A DNA stretch of 64,000 nucleotides from Cerrena zonata. Taxonomy: Eukaryota; Basidiomycota; Agaricomycetes; Polyporales; Cerrenaceae. The stretch is taken from assembly GCA_038087015.1 (NCBI GenBank), contig JASBNA010000005.1, positions 1,550,001 through 1,614,000 on the forward strand, given 5' to 3'. How positions within the stretch are numbered: the stretch's first letter is position 1; every line of letters begins with the position of its first letter. The translations under genes were made by a program, and so were the position numbers. The notes beneath the pieces are model-generated. The model did no database searches. It had not been told where the DNA came from and saw only the letters and a list, made by a program, of their open reading frames with translations. Positions 33,831 through 44,701 of the stretch are shown here, in pieces.

Positions 33831-35261
33831 TTGAAAGAGCTCAGGCTGATTGTTCGTTCAAAATCCAACCCTCTCAACCACCCTCTACGGCACGATCGAC
33901 ATATCTCCTCGATGTGTCCCTTACTCAACAATACCACAGCTCTACTCAGCACTACCAAGAATCCATCTTCATGGGAAGCAGAACCAAAATCCCGCGGCAC
34001 TTTCAATATCCTCTCAATATGTCTCAGCACTATCTTCATCTGCGTCTGGAAAGCGTATCATCCCGATATGCCCAAAAAGATGCCTGAACATCGTAGATGG
34101 TTCGAGAGCCTCTGGGAATTTGCCGTGCGGTTTGTGTTTTTCTTTCTCCTACCTGAAGGTCTCTTCGCTTTGGCTCTTCAAGAGCTGAGGGCGGCATGCA
34201 TTAGTTACTATAATGTTAAGCAGCTAGATGCTTGCCCACCTATTCCCGCCTCTTGGTATTCCAAGTGGTTTCAAAAATGGATCCCAACGGCGAGACACTC
34301 TGTAAGTAGGAGAAATATAACTTTGTGGTATGCCCGGTGCTCAATCTATATTGCCATTCAGGAACCGCCCTCTAGATTGCACCATTGGACCATGACTCAC
34401 GCCTTCTATACTGTCATGGGAGGTTATGCCGTTGTCACGGATGATCCAATAGTAGGATCAACTCCTTCGTATCGCGTTTTGGAGTGGACGGAAGTGCTGG
34501 AGATTCTGGAACATGAACCAAGTCGAGTCCCTGACATCTCCGAAGAGCATATTCTCGCTCGCAGCCAAAGCGACACGCTTTCCAAACTTATCGCTCTTGC
34601 TCAAATATTCTCATTTTGCATGACGTGCATTTTGAGGCGAGCTGAGGGGCTCTCACTCAGTATACTCGAGATCTCGACCGTAGCGTACGCGGTCTGTGCT
34701 ATTCTCGTGTATATTGTATGGTGGAAGAAGCCTCACATTATTACGGAACCTACTTTGATAGAAAAGGAGAGAACGCAGACCAATGAGGGAGACTCTGCGC
34801 CCGAAACTCTGGTTTCTGAAGGTCATAATGACGACGCCAGTCGACGAAAGGCCGATGCGGGACAGAAGAAAATAATCAAGGGTCTAGATGCAAACAAATA
34901 TAGCATCCCAACGGGGGTCATCATGTGTAGCTCACCGACCCTATATGGTCTCCTCCATCTACTTGCTTGGAACGAACCATTTCCATCATCTTCGGAGGGA
35001 ATACTATGGCGTATCTCCACTGTTGTGGTCACAATGTCATGCATTCCATTGTTACTACTCGATCATACGTACGTATTTGAGCGTTGGTGGTCACCTCGAG
35101 TAGTGGCTAAGCTCCAAATGGGTATCCTATGTGTATTTCTTCTGACGTATGTCCCCGCTCGTCTGTTTATGATAGCAGAGGCGTTTCGACAGCTTCTGTA
35201 TCTTCCACCAGACGCTTACCAAATTGCTTCTTGGTCTAAGTATCTACCTCAATTCTCATGA
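33831..35261 (+). CDS. Multipass fungal membrane protein of unknown function
   Basis: A single open frame of 476 codons; the start may instead be the ATG at 33912, or an upstream exon may be missing. The sequence has the pattern of a large uncharacterised fungal membrane family: RGTFNILSICLSTIFICVW near the N-terminus, HHWTMTHAFYTVMGGYAVV in the middle, SDTLSKLIALAQ, then LSILEISTVAYAVCAILVY followed by WWKKP, and further helices to the C-terminus. About five to six membrane segments are likely, with a charged loop (QTNEGDSAPE and following) between them. Function unknown. It lies on the opposite strand to, and inside, the damaged lectin-GST arm B, so it arrived with or after the rearrangement there. 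Confidence 0.75.
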   Translation: MKELRLIVRSKSNPLNHPLRHDRHISSMCPLLNNTTALLSTTKNPSSWEAEPKSRGTFNILSICLSTIFICVWKAYHPDMPKKMPEHRRWFESLWEFAVRFVFFFLLPEGLFALALQELRAACISYYNVKQLDACPPIPASWYSKWFQKWIPTARHSVSRRNITLWYARCSIYIAIQEPPSRLHHWTMTHAFYTVMGGYAVVTDDPIVGSTPSYRVLEWTEVLEILEHEPSRVPDISEEHILARSQSDTLSKLIALAQIFSFCMTCILRRAEGLSLSILEISTVAYAVCAILVYIVWWKKPHIITEPTLIEKERTQTNEGDSAPETLVSEGHNDDASRRKADAGQKKIIKGLDANKYSIPTGVIMCSSPTLYGLLHLLAWNEPFPSSSEGILWRISTVVVTMSCIPLLLLDHTYVFERWWSPRVVAKLQMGILCVFLLTYVPARLFMIAEAFRQLLYLPPDAYQIASWSKYLPQFS

Positions 35262-35324
35262 CTCTGGTTTTGCCATGGGGTTTCAATTATCCAGGGCTCC
35301 GACCCGAAGACTCATGTAGCTTTA

Positions 35325-35700
35325 TCACTCTGTAATACGAAATCACAGACATGATCAATACACCAAACTGCAGATTTCATACCTCCAACGAGGGCCATTC
35401 GAATGTTAGGAGCATGAGTTTGGTCAATATAGTCTGAACAATAACTTGAACGGGCAAGACAGGCAAGGGGAGGGGTTGAATTGTACGCACATATGCCCCG
35501 CCCAACAAAAGACGTGATTATATATGCGTATGTGTGAGAGCATGAGAGGTATAGACTAGTCGCTTCTATAGGACGTCCTAGAGTTCCTGGCAACTTTACA
35601 GTGAACGGCCTAGGCGGTCTCGAAGTTCGAAGATTAGCAGAATTTGAATACGTGCACTGATGCGGTTTAAAAGAATGCCCTTATTTGCGAAGACGCGACA
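35325..35700 (-). pseudogene. 5' stub of the chimerolectin gene (arm B)
   Basis: Reverse complement of arm A 9105-9450: promoter, TATA-side sequence, exon 1 and exon 2 are recognisable. The ATG of exon 1 is ACG here (plus 35513-35515). Just after the exon 2 donor the match to arm A jumps by about 1.5 kb to the lectin 3' flank (arm A about 10953), so the entire body of the gene, including all catalytic exons, is deleted. Not expected to make protein. Confidence 0.8.
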
Positions 35701-36121
35701 TTTGGTTGATATCCTTAACCCAAGTTCGTAATACTCAGATGATCAATGAACTGACACGATGGTCTCTTCACAGATCCGGACTGCCTCACGACTGCTATGA
35801 GCTTTACCGTAACCTGGCTGTCGTATGAAGATTCAGGTCATTTAAGCAAGCCATTCAGAGTCCTCCTGAAAATCTCAGATAAAAAGTGAGGTGATAACTA
35901 TCGTACTATATTCATCGTGTTTCGTTACGACCATTGGCATTGGCAAGAAACGACGCGGCGGTGATATTGCATTGAGCGTTACGTGACATACACGCACGTG
36001 TACCGTGACAGTCGCGTGTGTTAAGGTTGTTTGAAGTTTGGAGTCGAGGTTGAACGTTGAACGCTCTTTCACTCCTTCCCTCACCTCCCCTCTCCTTTGC
36101 GACCTTTGCGATACCCTATAA
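35701..36121. other. Promoter region of the large acidic protein gene
   Basis: About 420 bases outside arm B. A CT-rich stretch at 36065-36110 and TATAAATG-like ATACCCTATAAATG at the start codon are seen; no other feature. Confidence 0.4.
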
Positions 36122-39100
36122 ATGATAATATTGCGCTACATATATGCTGCCTTGTCGGCGGTTCTACCGCTCCTATCTATTTTCAGAGATGGCGCACTCC
36201 TCGAATTCACGAGGACATTGTCGTCTTCTGTTTTACCCCGCTTCCTCGAACTGCCCCAGCGAAACTTCATCTCTCTCCCGCCCGCCCTGAATTCTATCTC
36301 TGAAATCGCAAATGACCTCGATACGACTCTTACGGACACCACGGACACCACCTTTCAATCTCTTGATGTTCACGAACACCCTTTCTACAACGCCGCCGAT
36401 GCCTTGTGGCACTCTTTGGTCCCCGTTCTCGACATTTCTAGCTATAACCTCTTCTTTTATGTTTTCTTGGCAATTGCATCTGCGCTGCTCACATTCTCTA
36501 TCACCATCATTCGCCGCTCTTTGAGCCGGTCCCAAGCACGGTCAACTCCGACTTCTCGGATCGATATACATGAATCCTTGGAACATATTGATAAGCTCGG
36601 AGCCGACAACTCTGGGTACTCTACTCCCCTTGTACTGCCTGACGATGTCCTCGTTCTTGATGTTGGTACTCCTTTTGAAACCCCCGACACTCTTGCTTTC
36701 GACTCTTGCACTGAAGTCGGCGATATACCTGACTTAAAGCTCGCTGACCAGTCTGCAAACTCTCTGCTGGGTCTCGACTCCTCAGACTCCGGTGCACAAC
36801 CAATGATCAGTGGTGACTTACATCCGACCTTATCGCTCTCCGACATCTTCAAAGCACCAGATGACACTGCATGTGATGAGCTCGCCATGTCTGTTGACAG
36901 TGTTCCCTTTGCGGATGTTCTTTTCTCTGATTCTACGGAAACATCTTCTGCGCCCGCGGAAACGCTCGAAACTGAAGAATTTGTGTCTTGTGCCAACCTT
37001 TGTACCACTTCACATATGCATGACGACGAAGATTATTCATCAGCTTCAGAATACTCGAATTCACCCTCTTCCCCGATCGCCGCATTATCGTCTGTTGAAT
37101 ATCAGGAACCGTGCCCGATGTCGAACTCTCTTTTTGTTCACCCTGGAATCACCTCGGTCGAACAAGATATTGCTAGTGAAGATGATCCCCTGATGCCAAG
37201 TACTGGTTCGGACGTTCTGGTTACTGAAGAATCCGTGAACCCTGGCACTCCGGAAAATACCTCCGACGTACTTGGATCTTCAATCGACGATATCACTTTG
37301 GAAGGAGTTGTCGGGCAAGTTGCGAATGCTAAACACGAAACTATCGTTACCTCAGAGTCCCTCGAATTGAACACTACTTTGCTTGACACGTCTTCTTTGT
37401 TGCCATCTGTCGACATTATTTCAAAAGCAACACCAATTTTGGAGATTGAGTTGACCGGTGTGTACTTCCTTGACGCATAAAATAACCATTCCACTAAACT
37501 TCTACTTACCAAGGTAATGAACCTGTATCCCAAGATCACGTCGACAACGGGTCGCTTCATGTTGACAATGGTCCATCCTCCCTGGAAGAGTCTATTGTTA
37601 TGGTCGAACATGTTATTCCTGAGGACAAACCTGCTTCTCCTTCTGACGTCCTACCGGTTCTTATCGACAATACGGCTGAAGAAGTTGTTGAAGTGGAGGC
37701 TCTGCCTGCTTCGACTTCCTTTTCTCTTGACCCAATTCTCTCAACACCGGTTCACGCGCCTCAACCTGATCTCGTGGAAGAAGTCTCTACCCTCGGTGCC
37801 AGTGGTGTCTTCAACTTGGAATCGGATGGACCCGTTACTTTCGTCCTTGACAAAGAGATGGCTCTTGAATTTGCTTCTCAAATGGACCCTACGGTCATGG
37901 ACATGCTCGCAGCAGGTTTCGCCGCTGAAGCACCGCCTCTTCCGGAAGACAGTTTCATTCTCGTGCCCTCAAGGTCGATTGAATGCGGACCATTGGCCCA
38001 TATTGAAGAGGCAGACGATTCGGACACATCGCTTATCTCTCCTGCACTTACGGCCATCGACGAAAGAGGGCAGCCTCTGGTGTTTAGTACCAACTTCCCT
38101 TTTATGTCTGCTGATTCCTCTGTCAAGTCTACCTTTGGTGAACGCCTCGATGAACAAGACTGGACTCTGGTCAACATCGCGTTGAATGAAGAAGGCAAAT
38201 TCATCTTCGGTGGAATGCAACTACCTGTCGACGGTTCTATGACTTCAATCTCTTCTGTGGCATCGACTTCGGTTTCTTCTCTTGACCTCAATGACCTGGG
38301 ACACTTTGAACCTAATTCTCTGGTTGTCGCCTCCCGCCATTCGTACTCCAAGTCTGACTCGGAACTCCAGCGCTTCCGTGAGATTTACCGTAGAGATGTT
38401 CGACCGGTTGCTCCGACTAGGCTCGATGAACCCAAGACGAATGAACTTCAACAGTTGGTTTCGCGCCACGGCCTTATCAATCACGACCAGACGTTTCACT
38501 TCTACAGCCCACCACGAGAAATGGAAGCCGCCGTCCGTATGTTGAAGCGTGCCGTGGAAAGCGTTCGTGTTCCTTCGAGGAAGCGGCTCTCTGCTGTCCA
38601 AGTTCACTTGCAGACAGCTCCTCGGTTCCAATATGGTTTATCTTCAGAGGTCTTCCTTGGTTGGGTTCGCGAACAAGAGCTTCGGTATGTGATTTTCTCA
38701 TTCCCTTCTAGCTGGCAAACTGACTGGTTTCTTCAGCCGTACGATGTACATCAAGTCTTACGCTGACGTTGCTCGTGGCATTCGACCTCCTATCTTGTCA
38801 ATCGATTACGAAGCCCCTAAAATGGTTGTGCCTCCCACTCCCAAGTTTATTGGTCCTATGCCGTCTGTAGCCATCAATCGTACCCGTGGTAGTCAAGACA
38901 AGTATGAGGTTCATCCTTTGGAACAAGTTGCATTAGATCGTTTGAAGGCTCGCAAGATGGATGCAACCAAAGCCCCTCGCCATCCTAACTATTACACTGA
39001 GCAGCGATCTCGCAAGATATCTGCACCTAGTCCCTTCACAAACTCTTCGGCTTCTTCTGATGGTGAACGGCTCATTCGGCGTACTCGTTCAGACTTTGAA

Positions 39101-39613
39101 CTGGGATACAAGACGGAACAATCGACCAACACGAACTCTGCGAACACCACAACTTCTGAATCTGAACGCCGTCATGTACGATCAGCTTCTGTACGCCCTC
39201 GTTCCTCGTCAGTCACGCCAACAGGCCGTCGGTCTTCCTCTTGGGATCTCTCGAACCGTACTGGTATCCGCGGACGAAACCGTGAAGATGTTGCAAAATC
39301 TCCTCTTTTAGAAACTATTGCTGGTTCTCCGCCCGTTAGCCCGCCACGAAACGGTGACGATGGTGCTCAAAGCAACATGCCTAGCTTCGGTGAGACTTTC
39401 GGTCGCGTCTTGAACTTCTCGGATGCACCCGTTTCTTCCGTCATTTCTACCAAGGCACCTCTGAATGGCGAGTTTGCCCGAGTGGACGATGAAGATGCTT
39501 TAGTCGATTTTAGGGATGACAATGTGGAGGTTCTCAACCAAATGGGCAGGCCCAGGAGGCCGACTTCGCGAGGTAGTTCCTCAAGCTCAAGACGTAGCTC
39601 TTCTGTTAGGTGA
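36122..39613 (+). CDS. Large acidic, Ser-rich protein with N-terminal membrane helices
   Basis: Exons 36122-37457, 37514-38684 and 38737-39613 give 1,127 residues with consistent phases. The N-terminus (MIILRYIYAALSAVLPLLSIF) is a signal peptide or first helix and a second helix follows at about residues 101-123 (LFFYVFLAIASALLTFSI) with a basic flank. Residues about 140-800 are acidic, Ser/Thr-rich and low complexity. The C-terminal third has a better-ordered segment around the second intron (LQTAPRFQYGLSSEVFLGW, SYADVARG) and then an Arg/Ser-rich tail (SSWDLSNRTGIRGRNRED, RRPTSRGSSSSSRRSSSVR). No known domain recognised. Possibly an ER- or nuclear-envelope protein with a cytosolic tail; function unknown. 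Codon use is even and C/T-ending, as for an expressed gene. Confidence 0.75.
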
Positions 39614-40003
39614 GCCGAGCCCGATACAAGCAAGGGACCAGTGGTTAATCTATCGGTTTGATAGTTCTTCAAGGCAACCGGTCTGGAAGCCATGATTCTT
39701 TCGTATTTCTTTTCGTGTTTTGTTTTGTTCGTATTTGTGTCCTCGCACGCGTGTCGTTTGTTTATTGTTTTGTCCCTTTCGAGTTGTGTAAAAGTATTTA
39801 TATAGCTTTGTAGTTCGTTCTAAAGTAATATGAGTATTGGAGCGATCACCATCGCTGTATAATATTGTATAACTCCCAAGTCAAGGATCTCGGGTCAGTA
39901 CACCCATATACATTCATAACAGCGAGTACGGAAGGTAGCCTATAACTGTGTAAACTAGCAAATCGGAGGCGAGAAAAGGAGAGAAAGGTTGCACAGATTT
40001 AAA
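39614..40003. other. Convergent 3' region
   Basis: About 390 bases between convergent genes; T-rich and AT-rich stretches suit 3' UTR and polyadenylation signals. No gene seen. Confidence 0.5.
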
Positions 40004-41587
40004 TTACATTGTTGCACTGATCATCCATATTGAGTCGGCCGTTAGGTCCCGAGCTGTAGGCCGAGTACTCGGAGATATCGCCCAACAGGACTTCATAGTG
40101 TCCCATAAAATATCAGGAATAGCTATTTTCATGTGGAATTTTGGTCGATTTGATTCACCATCACATAGGACTTGCTTAACATTTGGGGTATCCCCGATAT
40201 AAAGCTATATTATGCAACAATATATCAAATTGATAACCGTATATGAGCACAATAACAAATACTTACCTCAAGGCAGATACAGGCTACGGAGTAAACATCT
40301 GACTGATATGTGGGGCGGACACTATTATTGCATAACTCTGGAGCTTGCCATGATGGATTTCCTGCATGCTGAGAAGTAGGGCATAGGCTCCACTTGTCTG
40401 CAAACACAGCCAGTCCAAAATCACCAATACAGGCATCACCCTTGTCATTGATCAGAATATTATGCTAATAAGTATATTAGAAATTTTCTCCTCAGGATAG
40501 ACAATAATACTTACACCACACAGGTCACCATGGACAATTCCTTCATCATCATGAAGGTAGCTCAATCCAGAGCAAATCTGCTTCAACTTGATTGAAATTG
40601 AGCAAACTACCAAGCTTAAGAGATCTAGACTTTTCACTTACCCAATTGTGTACATCATATTGTATTTTCTGTACGTCCTGTTTCTGGAAACTGATCATGT
40701 CAATGACAATATTGTGGATATTTCCCTGTTCCATCCAAGGTGTGACCATATAAGGTGCAAATACATAAGCATCATCTGGGTCACATATCCCAAGCAAAGG
40801 GAGAACATAAGGATGTCGATGGTTCCACCAAATCAAGGTCTCGCGACAAAGATCCTTACAATTTGTGATCAATTACGAAGTACAGCAATGAGTTATTCGA
40901 AACTTACCTTCTTTATCTGGGCAATCCGTGAGTGCGGCAGGTTGAGAAACACCCGTAAACGTTTCAGAGCGACAGCTTGCTCTTTGTACACCCCTTTGTA
41001 TATGTCCCCAAATGACCCACAATTTACGCTATAAACGTCGTGAGTCACTCCAATAATACGCAATGTAGTTGGATATATATCGTAAGTTTTGGCAATTTGA
41101 AGCATCAACTGCCTTAGCCATGAACGTGTGTCTGATCCAACTTGCACTCGCACTTTGAGACGTATAGCTTCCAGAACGGAAGCATCGATGATATGAGGGA
41201 CGCTTAGACCCGTCGCACTATTTTTGCCACCGAAGGCCATTTGTAAATGTTGTATCATTCTCATTTCTCCGGCGTCCAGCAGATATTCCGCTAATGTTAC
41301 ACTACTCTCGGAGTTTGGCGTCTTGATTTTCAGCGTCTTGTCTCGTCGGATGTCAAAGATTAGCTGAATGAAGTGATACATGGTAGTCTCGGTGTCTTAA
41401 CAGCGAAGAATATAAGCAACATTCTCGGAGTATGCAACATACCATACCTAGGAGATCAAAGAGCTAGAGAAGTGACGGTAAATATCAGTGAATGATAGTT
41501 ATTGCAAGCGTATACACAAGTAACTACCTGTGCGATAGCATCAATGAACGTACGAGCTTCTTTCTCTGTCAAGGTACGGTCAGACAT
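40004..41587 (-). CDS. TKL-like protein kinase
   Basis: Minus strand, seven exons (41587-41528, 41463-41448, 41395-40908, 40854-40642, 40586-40515, 40464-40267, 40204-40004) giving 415 residues. About 135 N-terminal residues have no known domain. The kinase core looks catalytically complete: glycine-rich loop VNCGSFGDIYKG, Lys170 in AVALKRL, catalytic loop IVHGDL (Asp280) with HNIL carrying the Mg-binding Asn285, DFG at 298-300 (IGDFGLA), QAPEL and SDVYSVACICLE. Final helices include SCWAISPSTRPTA. HGDL in place of HRDL is typical of expanded agaricomycete tyrosine-kinase-like kinases, presumed signalling proteins with unknown substrates. The second exon is 16 bases, defined by frame and consensus borders. 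Confidence 0.85.
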
Positions 41588-41654
41588 TCGGTTTCCCAGT
41601 ACCCAAAACAAGATTTGACTATCTGAGGATGTCGACCGATATCATTAAATGAGC

Positions 41655-44593
41655 CTAGTTAATCCGATAAAAGTTGGCCATCATACCTATAACCTCGGGG
41701 CCCAGATCAATCGCCACTGTCGTGGCCTGGGCTTCCTTAGACGGGACCGTGGAGGTACTGCTACGAATGTCTTCATACTTGGAGCTTTTGGTAGAGTTTT
41801 CTGCCTTCTCAGACCGGGTATTCTCATTCGACCGATGTTTTTCGAAGGAAGATCCGGCTCCGTCCGTTGGTAGCACGAAGCTGGCTAACGCCCATCCAAC
41901 ATCGCCTTCCAGGTTCTTCACCAACAGAAGGCACTCTTCCTCTTCATCCACGTGTAGAGGAAACCCTTTATGTTCTCTCGGATGACCACAATTCTGAAGA
42001 ACCTCATACACATCTCCTACCACAAGAGTGTGGAAGGGGATACCATAATATTGAACCCCTTCAAGAAGTTTGCAATCCACGACAACGTAACAAGAAAGTG
42101 TCGGGTGATACGAAATAACAGCATTTGGTTTCGAGGTTTGAGGCGGGGGAGAGCCTGAGGGAGGTCGATGAATGCGGGTGGGGGGTGCGGAGTTCGGTCG
42201 CGTGGTTTCAGGCAGCCGACGGTGTGAGTTAGATTTACCGATTTCTCGACCTCTTTCTTCACCCTTTTCGTCAACAGGGTCATTGTAATGGGCAGTGTTA
42301 TTCTGAACAATGGCTTTCCGGTCAATTGGATCGACTAGTTTCCCCTGTGATTTAGACCTTCTGCGTCGTATGGGGGGCGAAATCGGCATGTTCTTCGCGG
42401 GGTTGTAAGCCTGCTTGGTGGGAGAAAGACTAGGAAAGATCATCGATAAGAAAGAGCTGCTACTGTCGTTTTGTTGATACAGGGCAACGGAGGAATTGTT
42501 GGGGGTGCGTCTGTGCTGTCGGCTTTGGGTAGACGTGCTCGAATTCTTCGACCGATAACTCTCACCCGACACACGTCGCTTGGGGGAGGGATCATCATCC
42601 TGAGAATGTGTGCTTGGAGGTCCATAGGCGGGCGTGAGGGGACGGTGCAAATACAAGTCAAGAGATGAGTGCATTGCTGAATTGACAACTGTTTGGTCAA
42701 GTGCTGAGGCATGCTCAAAAGAATGACTTTTGGGCCATGAATGACCCTTCTGAGTACGTTGAGTGATATCTATCTCACTCCTTGTCTGCCGCGGTGGCTG
42801 AACGGTATTCAGACCTTCAAATTGACGAAGAATTTCCTCATGCCGCCGCTTCCAATTCTTTATTGTTTCTTCACCATTCCCATAATCCTCCGCCTCGAGC
42901 TTCAACGAGTTCCAAAGTTCTTCCCATTGACCCCAGATGTCGGACCAGAATAAAGTTTGCCATTCTGTGAGTTCCACAACGGTAAAATGAACACCCTTCT
43001 CCAAAAGCTGGAGATACCGTGGGAGCTCAGCGAAAAGCTGGCCGCGCAACGCAACGTAAGACCTGGAAGCGTCCAGGAGCGAAGGGGTCGGACGGTTCTT
43101 AGCGACATCAGTGTTGAGGAGTCCGTAGTGCAGAGGTTCAAGGGTATACATCGCCTCGAGGAGACGTTCTGGAGCTAACACTGTTTCTTTCAACTTGGAG
43201 AGCTGAACTAGAAGTTGTTTCTCGGTCTTTTCAGAAAGGGCATCGCAAGCAAGCAAAATTCCCTTCTCAATGACCTCCACGAATGCATCGTATGCAGCTG
43301 ATCTATGGTTTTCATCGAGACCCACGAGCTTTCCAAAGCTGAAGGTCCAGTCATGCAGTGATCCCGCTAAGATCTTCACGGACTCGGACCACTTGACCAC
43401 ATCCATAGCATAGTCCCGTATGGCTTCATCATACGCTTTCAGCCGCCGGCTCATCTCCGCGACAGCGATGGCTTCGGCGTTCGCGTCCATGCCTTCCTTT
43501 GCCCTCAATGCGCTTGGACTTGTGGTACTTTTCATTCTGGCAAGACTCGCAGTCACCGCGATTCCCATACCAAGTCCCTTCCTCTTAGGCTTGGTCTCCT
43601 TCCTTGCGTTGAGGCTAACAGCAGACCCGGTGGTCAAAACTTCTTTCACAACCTCTCTTCTTCGACGTCCTTCGTTGATATCAAAGGCTACTCCTTCCAT
43701 CTTGACCTTGGCCTCTTTAAGTTTAGATTTATCGGGATGGGATTCGGGGGTTTCGTCAATGATGGCGCTGAGTAGGAGGGAATAATTGGACAGCCTCTGT
43801 ACGGGCTTTATGAGGAGCGATGGAAGGTCCCATGCATGAGTAAGGTGCTGGGAAAGCTCTCGTGTGCGAGATAGGTAGTGGGCTAAAGAAGGGGTTTGAG
43901 GCAGAGCGTTGAGACGTTCCAGCGCGGCGGGATGTTTAGTGATGTATTGGGTATAGATAGGTTTCATCTTGGGTACCTACAGGTTGGAGCGATCAACATT
44001 TGAGAGGTTGTTACTCTCACAGTAGTGTGACAAGACGTACCATCTCTAAGAAGACTGCTCCAACATAATCTTCACCGATTCCACCGTCGAGAACATTCCC
44101 TAGCGCCTCCTCCAACAGAATGGTGAAACCGTCTGAGAATGTGACCAGGTCTCCAATGTTGTTGAAGATAATCTTAGCATCATCCACTGTCATGGGCAGT
44201 GGAGACGATGAAGTATTTGAAGTATCAAAAGGTCCTGAAGGTAATGATACGTTGGATGAAGGTAGGGACGCGAGAGGTTGGCCTAAAGACATAATCAATA
44301 AGATAAGAGTGAGGCAAAGGGAACGAACCTAAGGCAGTTTTAAGGTGTATATCTTGGATAATAGCCAGATCCGAAGCGTATGTCTTCTCAGAGGAGAGCA
44401 ACTCGAGTAGTGTGTGTATGCGTTTAGAAATGGGCACAGGCGTGTCGAGGAAAGGCGAAGTGGAAGATCCTGACCGCAGAGTTCCTTTCATGGGATCAGA
44501 GTCGTTCATGACCACAGGTGAAGGCGGAGTCATTGGTAGTGGTCTATCAGGCGTACCACGAGTGTGAGAGCTGCGTGGAAGAAGCGAACTCAT
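41655..44593 (-). CDS. Rho guanine-nucleotide exchange factor with DH, BAR and SH3-like domains
   Basis: Minus strand, exons 44593-44329, 44282-44041 and 43976-41655, 942 residues. The Dbl-homology domain spans about residues 35-260 (LLELLSSEKTYASDLAII, VTFSDGFTILLEEAL, LIKPVQRLSNYSLLLSAI). A BAR-like helical domain follows at about 370-600 (FSFGKLVGLDENHRSAAYDA, LEPLHYGLLNTDV). After a disordered Ser/Pro linker comes an SH3-like module near 775-870 (AVISYHPTLSCYVVVDC, LHVDEEEECLLLVKN, VGWALASFVLP). No PH domain is seen. DH-BAR without PH is the plan of fission-yeast Gef1 and animal Tuba-like factors, which activate Cdc42 at membranes; orthology to Gef1 is inferred. Confidence 0.85.
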
Positions 44594-44621
44594 TAGGTCT
44601 TCAAGCTTCAGGTTCGGCTGA

Positions 44622-44629
44622 TGACGTCA
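44622..44629. promoter_or_regulatory. CRE/ATF-type site TGACGTCA
   Basis: A perfect palindromic bZIP site about 30 bases upstream of the start codon of the DH-BAR gene and just past the stop of the pseudouridine synthase gene. Occupancy is not shown; a chance match of this 8-mer is expected about once per window, and another one lies at 860-867. Confidence 0.3.
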
Positions 44630-44701
44630 AAGGAATGGGTGGGGATAAGAATGTTATGGGAGAAGAATTTTAGGTATATCCTTACGCAGCAGTATACATT
44701 A

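Larger units (their letters stand above)
30835..35700 (-). repeat. Inverted duplication, arm B (GST + lectin stub)
   Basis: Reverse complement of arm A (9105-13432). Matching parts are about 30835-32850 (GST gene, its promoter and further upstream DNA) and about 35325-35700 (lectin promoter, first exons and lectin 3' flank fused together). Between them lies about 2.5 kb not found in arm A, carrying a membrane-protein gene on the opposite strand. The two arms face each other across about 17.4 kb. Confidence 0.85.

Noticed and set aside
24483..41587. Signalling gene cluster (two kinase-like genes, RhoGEF, F-BAR)
   Set aside because: The genes are interleaved with unrelated ones and a rearranged block, belong to families scattered in fungal genomes, and show no shared regulatory sequence.
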